Source: CAWAMR01 sp963783095 (GTDB taxonomy: Bacteria > Planctomycetota > Planctomycetia > Gemmatales > Gemmataceae). From it: a stretch of 64,000 bases of DNA. The position numbers were made by a program, and so were the translations under genes. Every line of letters begins with the position of its first letter. Within the stretch, counting starts at the first letter, position 1. This document shows, in pieces, positions 9,699-18,508 of this stretch. The stretch covers positions 496,001 to 560,000 of the forward strand of contig CAWAMR010000001.1 of NCBI GenBank assembly GCA_963783095.1. Direction: 5' to 3'. The notes below the pieces were generated by a model. It did not search any database. It worked only from the letters and a program-made list of their open reading frames with translations, and was not told the DNA's origin.

Positions 9699-11657
9699 AT
9701 GGTCAAGCGCTCACTTAACGGCGTGATGGAACACCTTCGCAAAGGGGCGGCGATCCAAACCATCCGTGGATTGTCGGATCGCCAATTGCTCGAGCGTTTT
9801 ATTGAAGCTCGCGACGAGGTTTCCTTCACGGTTTTGATTGAACGGCATGGCCCGATGGTGCTTGGCGTTTGCCGTAGAGCACTTCCGGGTTTGCAAGATG
9901 CGGAAGATGCCTGCCAGGCTACGTTTATCGTGCTGGCGCGAAAGGCCGCTTCGGTTCGCAAGAAAACTTCCTTGAGCAGTTGGCTTCACGGCGTCGCTTA
10001 CCGTGTAGCTACCAGCTTGAGGCGGGATCAGGCGCGTCGAAAGAATCGCGAACGCGCTGTTGCAGCGCCGGCACCCAAAGACCCAGCTTGCGAAGTGACC
10101 TGGCGCGAAGTGCAGGCGATCCTCGACGAAGAGTTGCAGCGCTTGCCGGAGCGCCAGCGCGCGCCGTTAATTCTCTGCTATCTCGAGTGCCTGACGCGCG
10201 ATGAAGCAGCAACCCAACTTGGGCTATCGTCCGGAACCCTGCACGGCAGACTGGAACGCGCTCGAGCATTGTTGCGGGCGCGCCTCACCCAACGAGGGTT
10301 AACTTTTTCCGCAGGAATTACTGCTGTGGCCCTGGGTGAAAGCGTTGTTCGGGCAGCACTTTCCCCGACGGTCGTTAGTTCTTCAACCAAAGCCGCGATG
10401 CTCATTTCCACAGGGCAGCCTCTTACTCAGAGCATCGTCGCGGCCAATGTCCTTGCCCTGGCAAAGGGGGTTCTTAATACCATGTTCCTCACGAAATTGA
10501 AAATCGGCAGCGCAATGTTGCTTTGCGCCAGCTTGATGTTGGCCGTAGTAGGGGGATTCTCCGCCTCTGCGATCGTCGCCCAGGATTCGAAGACGAAGTC
10601 ACCCGCTCGACAACATACGCCGCCAGCCGCGAAGACCGAACGCGATGAGGATTTCATTCGGCGGATCAGCCGGGATCTGCGCGAGACCGCTCCCACGCCT
10701 ACGGAGGTTTACTTCTTCGTCGCCAGCAAGGACGCCGGCAAACGCCAGAAGCTCATCGATCTGTTCATCCAGGAACGCCAGGCCAAAAAGCCGAGCAACC
10801 TTGGCGGCATGATGGGTTTTCAAGGAGGAATCTTGGGTATGCAAGGCGGGCTGATGGGTCTTCAAGGCGGCATGATGGGTCTTCAGGGCGGGATGGATAT
10901 GCAAGTACCCGGCTTTCCCGGTGCTCCTGGAGTCTTCGGCCAGGGCATGACGGGGTTGCCAGGCGGCATGGGTCTGCAAGGCGGCATGTTGGGGTTACCG
11001 GGCGGCATGGGTCTGCAAGGCGGCATGTTGGGAAGGGCAGGAATGGGAATGCCGGCAGCGCAAAAAACTCGCGAGACCCCAGCGCACGTTGTAAGCACGA
11101 ACCATTTGAAGCAAATCGGCATCGCGATGCAGAACTACGAGGCGACCTATGGCAAATTGCCTCCCGCAGCAATCTGCGACAAGAACGGCAAGCCTTTACT
11201 GAGCTGGCGCGTCGCCCTGCTCCCATTCATCGACCAAGGTAATCTCTACAAGCAATTCAGACTCTACGAGCCCTGGGATAGTGAACACAACCTCGCACTG
11301 GCGCAGACTCTGGTAAAGACATACACGCATCCGCAGCAGCCCAAAGATAAACCTGGTACGACACATTATCGGCTCTTTTTTGGAAAGGAACCGATGTTTG
11401 ACCTTAGAGATGGGAAGTCATACGTCCAAATCACCGATGGCTTATCCCACACGATCATGGTGGTTGAAGCCGCAGAAGGGGTTCCCTGGACCAAGCCAGA
11501 CGACTTCTCGTACGACACCGCGACACCGTTGCCGAAATTCATTACCTATTCGGAGGGAGGCTTTAACGTATTGATGGGCGATGGGTCCGTGCGTTTCCTA
11601 TCGAAGTCCACATCCGAAAGGGTGTGGCAAAATTTCCTGGCATACCTAACCCTTTGA
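9699..11657 (+). CDS. Sigma-70 family (ECF-like) factor fused to a membrane segment and a DUF1559 domain; 3' end replaced by an insertion sequence
   Basis: 652 residues as it stands. Residues about 25-105 are sigma region 2 (LLERFIEARDEVSFTVLIER, DAEDACQATFIVLAR, SWLHGVAYRVA). Residues about 140-195 are region 4 (LPERQRAPLILCYLE, TRDEAATQLGLSSGTLHGRL). A membrane helix at about 266-294 (GSAMLLCASLMLAVVGGFSA) is followed by a Gly/Met/Gln-rich repeat linker (about 368-451) and a DUF1559 domain (NHLKQIGIAMQNYEATYGKLPP to VLMGDGSVRFLSKS). ATG 9699-9701 has GGAAGAG upstream. The sigma part would be cytosolic and the DUF1559 part outside the inner membrane. The last 12 residues (from RVWQN) are coded by the IS end; the original tail survives at 13170-13300. 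Confidence 0.88.
   Translation: MVKRSLNGVMEHLRKGAAIQTIRGLSDRQLLERFIEARDEVSFTVLIERHGPMVLGVCRRALPGLQDAEDACQATFIVLARKAASVRKKTSLSSWLHGVAYRVATSLRRDQARRKNRERAVAAPAPKDPACEVTWREVQAILDEELQRLPERQRAPLILCYLECLTRDEAATQLGLSSGTLHGRLERARALLRARLTQRGLTFSAGITAVALGESVVRAALSPTVVSSSTKAAMLISTGQPLTQSIVAANVLALAKGVLNTMFLTKLKIGSAMLLCASLMLAVVGGFSASAIVAQDSKTKSPARQHTPPAAKTERDEDFIRRISRDLRETAPTPTEVYFFVASKDAGKRQKLIDLFIQERQAKKPSNLGGMMGFQGGILGMQGGLMGLQGGMMGLQGGMDMQVPGFPGAPGVFGQGMTGLPGGMGLQGGMLGLPGGMGLQGGMLGRAGMGMPAAQKTRETPAHVVSTNHLKQIGIAMQNYEATYGKLPPAAICDKNGKPLLSWRVALLPFIDQGNLYKQFRLYEPWDSEHNLALAQTLVKTYTHPQQPKDKPGTTHYRLFFGKEPMFDLRDGKSYVQITDGLSHTIMVVEAAEGVPWTKPDDFSYDTATPLPKFITYSEGGFNVLMGDGSVRFLSKSTSERVWQNFLAYLTL
11611..11619. 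repeat. Left target-site duplication of the IS
   Basis: CATCCGAAA, repeated exactly at 13170-13178 on the other side of the element. Confidence 0.85.
11620..11641. repeat. Left terminal inverted repeat of the IS
   Basis: 22 bases, exact reverse complement of 13148-13169. It also supplies the last codons and the new stop region of the interrupted sigma gene. Confidence 0.9.
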
Positions 11658-13068
11658 GGGCAAATGACTTTCCCAGTAGACCTTCCATTGGTCACTCTGT
11701 GAAAGCGATTCGATCCCCATGATGGCCTCGGCGTTCGGCGGATCCCAGCGCATTCCTGGGCCTTTCACACGTTCCGTAAGTGTTCTGCAGGTCGCTTCCG
11801 TTGGGCCGCTGCCAATCTGCCACCCCTTGGCGATGAATTCGGGATAGCGGATCATGTCCGACCGCTCGCTCACGTAAAAGAGCAACTCGTCGGCGTGCGC
11901 ACGCTGGCCTCGTTTGAGGCCGACGCGCCATTGTAGGAGCGACTCCCAAGCAGGCTTGTAGCCTTCGTGCTTGAACAAATGGAGCAGGTCCACCGCCCAT
12001 TTCTTTCCCGTTTCGTCCCCATCACCGTAGATTTCCCGCCGCGTTTTGTGAACGCGCTCGCTCAGGTGATAGAAATCCAGACCCAGCGCATCCAGATTCA
12101 GATTCTGTCGCTCGACTTGATTGCGGATCCACGGCGCGCCGTCGACATTGCCGATCTTCTCGTCCGCTTCATCCAAATGAATGCGGTCTGCTTCTCGACG
12201 CATCAGGCGTCCCGCTACTTGGTGGTCGCCTTTGGTCCCCGACACCAAGCGATGGTCTTGCGTTTCGTCGTAGAAGGCTACGATCTTGAATTCCTTGTAT
12301 TTCTGGTCCGTGCCGACTTTTCGAGGCGGCAGAGGCTTTGCCTTCTTGCCGCGACGCCGACGCTTTGCCTTGGTCTTCTCACGCCGTTTCTTTTTCTCGA
12401 CGTCCGTCACCTGGGGCACCATCACCCCATCGCTGCCGAAGTAAACCCGCGTACCGGCCGCTTCCGTTTTGCAATCGCTGGCCGACCAATTGACGGGTAA
12501 CTTTCCCTCCTTCTGCGCTCGCGCGATCTGCGCCCCCTCCGTCTCCACTAGGCACCGGAATGATTCGCCGCTGATCTGCACTTGAGCCGTACGACCCAAG
12601 TTGTCGGCTGACTTGTCGAAGCTCCTGCCATCACGGTTGAGCCGACAGGCCATCTCGCGCACGCCCAGGCTGATGGTCGCTTCGACCGCATCGACCCAAG
12701 CGTCCAGCGGTGTCGTTGTGCCTTCGTCCGGCGAATGCCAGCGCCGCCGCCACAGTCGGATGCGGCCGTTGATCGTCAGAATGCTGTACTCCTGCCGTCC
12801 TTTATTTCGCTTGCTCTTTCCGGTCTTCGCATCCTGCGGAGGGGGGAAAAGCGGCTTCCGCCGCATCGATCCGCATCTGGGCTGCTCGCTCGAATGCCTC
12901 ACATCTCAGCTTTGCGAACAGGTCGCGAACTTGCTCCTCACTTCCCGAAATGATGTGGCCTCGCGTCGCGTCGTTGACTGCATCCGCCACCTTTCCAAGG
13001 ATTTCTTCGACCCGTTGTCGCATTGATTCAATGTACGCTTCGCGGGAAAACTTCGGTTCTGGCTGCAT
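11646..13068 (-). CDS. ISKra4 family transposase (two frames, joined by a +1 shift at a C run)
   Basis: The N-terminal frame starts at 13068 (MQPEPKFSREAYIESMRQRV) and runs to about 12843, where a run of six C (G6 at 12841-12846 on the plus strand) separates it from the second frame, which continues PPPQDAKTGKSKRNKG. Joined length is about 474 residues. Visible family marks: LGVREMACRLNRDG, VYFGSDGVMVPQV (first Asp), KIVAFYDETQDHRLV, LDFYHLSERVHKT and the GWQIGSGPTEATCRTLTERVK block with the final acidic residue. Getting from frame 1 to frame 2 needs +1 (or -2). This may be a programmed shift or a sequence error. An independent start inside the second frame would lack the N-terminal part. Confidence 0.85.
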
Positions 13069-13147
13069 GATAGGATCCTGGTCATGGTGCTCAATTCCTT
13101 CCGCTCAACACACCTTTTACCTATCTTGACCAAACTACTCAAAATGC

Positions 13148-13169
13148 GCCAGGAAATTTTGCCACACCC
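13148..13169. repeat. Right terminal inverted repeat of the IS
   Basis: 22 bases, exact reverse complement of the left end at 11620-11641. Confidence 0.9.
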
Positions 13170-13300
13170 CATCCGAAAAGAAACTGCGAGCGATGATAAC
13201 CGCCGATGGAGGCGAAATCGTTGAAGAGGAAAAGCTTCAACTCAACAAACCGCCTCAACCTGATAAACCTCTTCAGAAGGCCATTGAGAAGAAACCGTAG
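13170..13300 (+). pseudogene. Severed 3' end of the sigma/DUF1559 gene, beyond the IS
   Basis: Begins with the second copy of the 9-bp duplication (13170-13178). Deleting the IS and one duplication rejoins the frame: STSE then KKLRAMITADGGEIVEEE, a Lys/Pro-rich tail (QPDKPLQKAIEKKP) and TAG at 13298-13300. LRAMITADGGE is the usual end of DUF1559 domains, which confirms the reconstruction. About 40 codons, now without a start. Confidence 0.85.
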
Positions 13301-13340
13301 TCAGTGACCGCGGTCAACCTGCGCAAAAAGGATTCGGCGG

Positions 13341-14600
13341 TCACTCGGTCGTGAAGAGAATTACCGAGTCCTTATCCTTCACATAGATCCGGTTTCCGGA
13401 CAGAATGGGATAGGCATACGTTCCGCCGCTGCTGGAAACCTTGTAGCTCGCGATCTCCTTGAATTCCTTGTCGGATGGCTCGAATACGAGCAAATTCGCA
13501 CTCGGTGTTATCGACATCAAGACCGAGCCGGCATCGACGATGTTCCCGTAACCTGCTCGCCCTCTTCCCCCCTTTGCGCTAGCAATGGAATGAGTCCAGG
13601 CAGTCTTGCCGTCCGCGTTGATGCAGAACAGTGTATCTTTCCCCGACAGCGCAAACACCATGCCGTTCTTGAAGATCGGGGTGCTGTAGATCACCGAGTT
13701 ATCTTTGTTACTCCACAGATCTTTTGCGGCGTAGGCATCATCCTTTTTTTCGAGTTTCACTGCTGTAGTACCCCGATCCGATCCGGCATAGATAACCGTC
13801 TGACCGTCCACCATCGGCGACGCGGCATTGTATCCCATGCGACCCGTGGTCGCAAACGGTGTTTCCCACTTGAGCTTCCCGTCCTTTGCCGAGATTGCGA
13901 CGATCTTTCTTGCCGTTTCCGCGATAATCACCTTGTCATCGCCGAGAGTCAGGACACTGGGAGAGGCATAGGCCGCACCGTCGCCGGTCCATTTCCATTT
14001 TTCATCGCCTTTGGCAAGGTCATAGGCCACGATGCCGCCGCCGCTGCCGCCGCGTCCACCGCCGAATTGCATGATGGCAAGGCCGTTCACGATAATGGGT
14101 GAACTGGATATGGCAAAATTGGGCTCGTTACCTTTGAATTCGTCTTTTCGCCAGAGTTTAATCCCTTTTTCTGCGTCGTAGCAAGAAAGGATGCTGTGCA
14201 CGCCAAGCGTCACAACCTTGCCATCGAAAACTGCCGGCGAACTTCTTGGGCCGGAAAAGTCAGCGGCAGGACGTCCTACACCGGGTGTTTCATATTTGTC
14301 CTTCCAGATTTCCTGTCCATCGGACGCTTTCAGGCAGCGAATAACCTCACTGCCACTCTCGCGAGCGAATACATAAAGTTTGTCGCCTACCAGTGCAGGA
14401 GTCGCCACGCCCTCACCGACGGTGACTTTCCATTTTTGCGTCAATTCCTTCGGCCAGGTCTTGGGCACATTGAACCCTGTGGCCTTGGCGTCGCGATTCG
14501 GTCCACGCCATTGAGGCCAGTCTTGCGCCCACAGACCGTGAGCTGACAGCAGCATTACACAGACCACGCCCAATCCATTCGTTCGGTTCATTTTCTTCAT
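13341..14600 (-). CDS. Exported PQQ-like beta-propeller repeat protein
   Basis: 419 residues, intact. Signal peptide with cleavage near GLWAQ (residue about 26), then DWPQWRGPNRDAKATG, the standard N-terminus of planctomycete PQQ_2 propellers. WD/PQQ-like blades follow, each with a tryptophan docking motif such as DGQEIWKDKY, KGIKLWRKDEF, GDEKWKWTGDG, DGKLKWETPF and DGKTAWTHSI. A glycine-rich loop (GGGRGGSGGG) sits in the middle. No catalytic dehydrogenase residues are evident, so a binding or scaffold role in the periplasm is more likely than an enzyme. Divergent from the PHP gene at 14785. Confidence 0.9.
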   Translation of the reverse strand: MKKMNRTNGLGVVCVMLLSAHGLWAQDWPQWRGPNRDAKATGFNVPKTWPKELTQKWKVTVGEGVATPALVGDKLYVFARESGSEVIRCLKASDGQEIWKDKYETPGVGRPAADFSGPRSSPAVFDGKVVTLGVHSILSCYDAEKGIKLWRKDEFKGNEPNFAISSSPIIVNGLAIMQFGGGRGGSGGGIVAYDLAKGDEKWKWTGDGAAYASPSVLTLGDDKVIIAETARKIVAISAKDGKLKWETPFATTGRMGYNAASPMVDGQTVIYAGSDRGTTAVKLEKKDDAYAAKDLWSNKDNSVIYSTPIFKNGMVFALSGKDTLFCINADGKTAWTHSIASAKGGRGRAGYGNIVDAGSVLMSITPSANLLVFEPSDKEFKEIASYKVSSSGGTYAYPILSGNRIYVKDKDSVILFTTE

Positions 14601-14784
14601 GTTGACTCCTGCTAAAATCCTGAAGTTTCCCAGTTTAGACAGATTTCCCCACTTATAGAAACCCCAACGACGCCAAAAGTGACGGCGGGTGTAGAAATTC
14701 GTATTGATTTTGTCTGCCTCATCCGGAACATACCTCTGGGCGAATTGATTTCTTTTCTATGAAGGCGGGAAACGATGCCTGCCG

Positions 14785-15658
14785 GTGCCGCCTTTCACCC
14801 AGCTGTGTCAACATCTTGCGATCCATCAAGATCTTGGTCACGCCGACCTCCACCTGCACTCGATCCACAGCGACGGACTATTCACGCCCGCTGAGATCGT
14901 CGAGCGTGCAGTCAAAGCAAAACTCCTGGCAATCGCCGTCACCGATCACGACACTCTGAGCGGATATCGGCCTACCCTCCAGGCCGCGAGCGAAACCGGG
15001 CGAAACCTGGAAATCATCCCTGCCGTCGAGATTACTTGCGAATTTGCCGGTGCGCGAAATTCATCTCCTCGCCTATTTCGTTCGTCCCGACGATCGAACC
15101 CTGTTGCAGGCTCTCGATAATCTTCGGCAGCGTCGCCTGGAACGCTTTCACGCGATGGCGAAGCGATTGCGGGCCTTGGGCCTGTCCATTGATATTGAGC
15201 CGACCATTCGCGGTACTGCGCCGGGCGGAACTCTGGGTCGGAGGCATCTGGCCCAACTTTTGATCGATACCCGACAAGTTCGCTCGACTTATGAGGCGTT
15301 TTCAAGGTATCTTTGCGATCCGGAATTGACGGCCGCCCCGAAAGCCGGGCTACCGGTTGCGGAAGCCATCGCCATCGTCAAGAATGCGGGCGGAATCTCC
15401 AGTTGGGCGCATCCGCCGTTGGATGCTACGATGGATCAAGTGCGCCAGTTGCAATCTTATGGGCTCGACGCCCTGGAATGCGTCTATCCCTGGTCCAAAC
15501 AGTCGCACGGACGCAGGCTCCGCGCCTGGGCCGGGGAAACCGGGCTGGCCATCACGGGTGGGAGCGATTGTCACGGGCCTCAGCCCAATAGCCGGGCTAT
15601 CGGCAGTCGATCCCTTCGCCGAAGTGAACTTGCGCTTTTGCGATCGCGAACGGGTTGA
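14785..15658 (+). CDS. PHP-domain metal-dependent phosphoesterase (one frameshift)
   Basis: PHP superfamily phosphoesterase, about 290 residues. Motif 1 is DLHLHSIHSDG, then AVTDHDTLSGY, VEITCEF, SSWAHPPLD and GGSDCHGP, which together supply the His/Asp metal ligands of the trinuclear site. The frame switches at about 15045, between EITCEFAG and REIHLLAYFV; removing one G restores it. The start at 14785 is GTG. The C-terminus is uncertain: this frame ends RSELALLRSRTG at 15658, while another frame runs to 15683. Likely cytosolic hydrolysis of a nucleotide or sugar phosphate such as a 3',5'-nucleoside bisphosphate (family knowledge). Lies just upstream of ftsY. Confidence 0.8.
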
Positions 15659-15694
15659 ATTCATCGTTAAAACGAACGGATAACGGACAAGATT

Positions 15695-16604
15695 ATGTTT
15701 CGTGCCATCTTTCAAAAGATCAAGCAGGGCCTCACCAAGACTGCGCAATGTCTTCACGGGCATTGTCGATTTGTTTCGCGGTCGCGGACGAGTCGATAAG
15801 GCATTCCTGGAAGAACTGGAACGCCGGCTCTATCTGGCCGACGTCGGCGGATTTGCGGTCAGTTCGATCATCGATAAAGTTCGCAAGTCGTTTATCGATA
15901 AGGAGGTTACGGGCGATGTTGAGGAGTTTGTCAAAAAACAACTGCGCGAGTTGCTCGATAACCCCTCCGATGCGATTCGATACGCAATGGCGGGGCCGAC
16001 GATCGTGATGATCGCAGGCGTGAACGGCTCCGGCAAAACGACGACCATTGCGAAGTTGGCCAAGAAACTCAAGGGCGACGGCAAAAAGGTGCTCATTGCT
16101 GCTTGCGACACTTTCCGAGCGGCCGCGGTGGAGCAACTTACGATCTGGTGCGAACGGATAGGCTGCGAGATCGTCAAAAACAACGCGGGCAGCGATCCCG
16201 CAGCTGTTGCGCACGACGCCTGCGAGAAGGCCAAGGCCAGGAACTTCGACGTGGTGATCGTTGACACAGCTGGCCGGCTGCACACGCAGGCGCATCTGAT
16301 GCGGGAGCTGGAGAAAATTCATCGCATCGTCGGCAAGCAGATCGAAGGCGCACCGCACGAGGTTCTTTTGGTGCTGGATTCCACGACGGGACAAAACGCG
16401 GTGACGCAGGCTGAGATGTTTTGCAAATCGGTAAAATGTACGGGGATCGTGCTGACCAAGCTGGACGGCACGGCCAAAGGCGGCGCGATCTTCGCCATCA
16501 AGCAAAAAATCGGTTTGCCGGTGAAGTTTATCGGAGTGGGTGAAGGAATCGACGATCTCGAACCCTTCGACCCGGATGAATATGTGAAAGCTTTGTTCGA
16601 ATAA
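15695..16604 (+). CDS. ftsY: Signal recognition particle receptor FtsY (one N-terminal frameshift)
   Basis: GTPase receptor that docks SRP-ribosome complexes at the inner membrane. NG domain signatures: AGVNGSGKTTTIAKLAKKL (P-loop), DTFRAAAVEQL, VDTAGRLHTQ, LVLDSTTGQNA, LTKLDGTAKGG and FIGVGEGIDDLEPF. The most natural N-terminus, MFRAIFQKIKQGLTKTAQ, begins at the ATG 15695-15697 but is one base out of frame with VFTGIVDLFRGRGRVDK (shift near 15748; one T too many). The open frame from 15702 gives an unusual MPSFKRSSRASPRL start. The essential role of ftsY argues for a sequence error. No long acidic A domain is present. Confidence 0.93.
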
Positions 16605-16668
16605 GCTTTGCTGGCGGTGGAGTGGTCAAAGTGTCTGTGAGAACATGGTTCGACGAGAAAGGAACACG

Positions 16669-17079
16669 ATGCTCTATATGAGGAAATCTGGCATTGAATT
16701 GTGTTGCGCAATAGCATTTGTTTTCCTGTTATCTGGTTGCGGTCGGGCGTCCGATCCTTTTGACAGTCAAACATTCGATTCGACCACGTGGAGGAATGCT
16801 CATGTTTCGAGTGACCGGGCACCTATGGCCCGAGACCTAATCCGCAACCATCTTCGACCTGGAGTTTCTGCAAAGGTGGTGGAAGAATTACTTGGAGCGC
16901 CAGAAAGAGTCCCGGGTGTGAACGGAGAAGTCGACGGTTTCGGCAATCGCTTACAAGGAGTGCGAACATTTTGTTACTATCTGGGCTCTTGGAGTAACGC
17001 TGGACTGGACACTGCGCTCTTGTATGTTCACTTTGATGGCAATGACCAAGTGCTTTCCGCTGAAATTACCGGTGGGTAG
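16669..17079 (+). CDS. Lipoprotein with a BamE/SmpA-like fold region
   Basis: 136 residues. ATG 16669-16671 is preceded by AAAGGA. Signal peptide with lipobox LLSGCG (Cys at about 23). The mature part has the helix-strand pattern GVSAKVVEELLGAPE, then YYLGSWSNAG and LLYVHFDGNDQVLSAEI, resembling the SmpA/OmlA/BamE fold found in many small envelope lipoproteins. It follows ftsY by 64 bp on the same strand. Family assignment rests on pattern only; role unknown. Confidence 0.7.
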   Translation: MLYMRKSGIELCCAIAFVFLLSGCGRASDPFDSQTFDSTTWRNAHVSSDRAPMARDLIRNHLRPGVSAKVVEELLGAPERVPGVNGEVDGFGNRLQGVRTFCYYLGSWSNAGLDTALLYVHFDGNDQVLSAEITGG

Positions 17080-17164
17080 TCCATCGTGCTCAAGTGGTGC
17101 CGATTTGGTTATTTCCAAGACCATCGCGTCCTGCGTCCTGTATCAGTGTAAGGAGCGTTCTGAG

Positions 17165-17540
17165 ATGGCTCGCTTTTGGAAAGAGCCCTACTCATTGGAG
17201 CGGGCTCGAGAATTGGAGATTCACGACTACGAGGGGCGCAGACGTGGTTGGCGTGCCAAACTGCAAGTGGATCTACTACGTCGAGGTGTGCCGATTCACC
17301 TTCGCGTTTTTCTCGCTGGCCATGATCGAAGAGTACCTGCAGTTCTACTCGCTAAAGATTCTACCGTCATCGCGGTTCTACGGGGCCTTGCCATTCTCAA
17401 TGGGGGCGGCCCTCGGCGGGGAGGGAGATGGGCAGACTTGGTTCGAGCGATTACCTCTGAGGCTCCGGAAGGAGACAAAGCGAGTGCGAGTGGTGAAGGC
17501 CCTTGAACGGGCATTGCAGATGTTTGGTCAGAATTCATAG
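17165..17540 (+). CDS. Conserved hypothetical protein (one frameshift)
   Basis: ATG 17165-17167 has AAGGAG nine bases upstream. It reads MARFWKEPYSLERARELEIHDYEG, then the frame shifts near 17238 in a G run (GAGGGGCG; three G would fit). The second frame continues ADVVGVPNCKWIYYVEVCRF, MIEEYLQFYSLKILPSSRF and ends LERALQMFGQNS. About 125 residues, no recognised domain, no signal peptide or membrane helix. The combination of a good ribosome site and a coherent joined protein supports a real gene. Confidence 0.55.
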
Positions 17541-17602
17541 CCTCGCTAACGAAGCGATGAGCTGGAACAGTGGGGCAGAAACTACCCCACCGCCAGCGGA
17601 AA

Positions 17603-17972
17603 TTATTTCAATCCCTTCGGCTGATGCTGCTTCGCCAACTCGACGAGTTTGGTGAAGGTCTCCGGATCGTGAACCGCAATATCGGCCAGCGACTTGCGAT
17701 CGAGGCTGACCATCGCATTGATCAGACCCGCGATGAACTGGCTATACGCGCATGCCCCGCATTCGGCAGGCAGCGCTGACGCGGATGATCCATAACCGGC
17801 GGAACTGTCGTTTACGTGCCCGACGATCGCGGAATGCGTATTTGCGGGCGCGGATCAGCGTCACCTTCGACTGCCGATAGAGATTATGCCGGCTCAGTCG
17901 AAAGCCTTTGGTCAGTTTCCGCGTTCGTTTGCGCTTGCGGAGAACCGTCTTGCCACTGCGTGCGCGAACCAT
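17603..17972 (-). CDS. rplT: 50S ribosomal protein L20 (one frameshift near the middle)
   Basis: L20 binds 23S rRNA early in large-subunit assembly. The first frame reads MVRARSGKTVLRKRKRTRK to CRMRGMRV and stops at 17742. Removing one base near 17745 restores SQFIAGLINAMVSLDRKSLADI and the terminus KQHQPKGLK with TAA at 17603-17605, giving about 122 residues, the normal length. L20 is needed for growth and no second copy is in view, so an indel in the sequence is the best explanation. Follows rpmI by 62 bp. Confidence 0.93.
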
Positions 17973-18034
17973 GAATGAATCCTCTCAAGAAGCAATGAAT
18001 GAAAAGATGAACCACCGGATAGAACCGGTGACGG

Positions 18035-18235
18035 TCACTGTTCGCCCATCAGTAATTTGTAGGTCTTTGCGACTGGATTGCAATTGATACCTGGCCGGCG
18101 CAGTTGTCGTTTGCGCTTTGAGGTTCGGCCCGCCAACAAGTGGCGTTTGCCGCTCTTTTTGTACTTGAGCTTTCCGGTCGCAGTGACGCTGAAACGCTTC
18201 TTGAGACTTCGATTGGTCTTATTCTTCGTTGCCAT
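18035..18235 (-). CDS. rpmI: 50S ribosomal protein L35
   Basis: 66 residues, intact: MATKNKTNRSLKKRFSVTAT, SGKRHLLAGRTSKRKRQLR. Full length for L35. It forms an operon with rplT downstream. infC, which commonly precedes rpmI, is not in the window on this side; instead there is a leader hairpin and then the barstar gene. Confidence 0.95.
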   Translation of the reverse strand: MATKNKTNRSLKKRFSVTATGKLKYKKSGKRHLLAGRTSKRKRQLRRPGINCNPVAKTYKLLMGEQ

Positions 18236-18305
18236 AGTGCCCTACCTCGTGGTTCGCCCCGGACCGGCAAGCGAGGGCTTGCCAATATCACCGGTCGGAT
18301 CGGCG

Positions 18306-18340
18306 AAAAAAGAAACGGAACGCTCGCGCGGAGTGTTCCG
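18306..18340 (-). promoter_or_regulatory. Leader hairpin with U-tract upstream of rpmI: attenuator or terminator
   Basis: Stem of 10 bp with one G-T pair (18316-18325 with 18331-18340), 5-base loop. On the minus strand the stem is followed at once by TTTCTTTTTT. This is an intrinsic-terminator shape about 70 bp before the rpmI start, so it could attenuate the ribosomal operon (L20 or L35 feedback is known in other bacteria) or end transcripts coming from the barnase/barstar genes. Confidence 0.6.
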
Positions 18341-18408
18341 AAAATACCCCTAATACGGGGAAACGTCAATATAGAGGAAAGTGGATCGAAGGGAAGAGGT
18401 TTTTGCGC

Positions 18409-18493
18409 GGGGCGCGGGACGCGGGGTCCGGGCGCGGGATGAGGGAAATGAGATAGGTGAAGTTGTTGACTCGATTTCCGCGTCCCGCGCCCC
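18409..18493. repeat. GC-rich inverted repeat between barstar and the rpmI leader
   Basis: Perfect 16-bp arms at 18409-18424 (GGGGCGCGGGACGCGG) and 18478-18493. A second similar GGGCGCGGGAT unit sits inside the spacer. No coding frame is supported here. Confidence 0.6.
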
Positions 18494-18508
18494 GTGTCCC
18501 GATTCAAG

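Larger units (their letters stand above)
11620..13169 (-). mobile_element. Complete ISKra4-family insertion sequence, 1,550 bp
   Basis: Bounded by perfect 22-bp terminal inverted repeats (11620-11641 and 13148-13169; each begins GGGTGTGGCAAAATTTCC reading inward) and flanked by the 9-bp duplication CATCCGAAA. It carries one transposase reading on the minus strand. The element sits in the 3' end of the sigma/DUF1559 gene. Identical ends and an exact duplication suggest a recent insertion. Family assigned from the transposase protein. Confidence 0.92.

Noticed and set aside
15732..16505. Minus-strand 257-residue frame opposite ftsY
   Set aside because: Antisense shadow of a strongly conserved gene.
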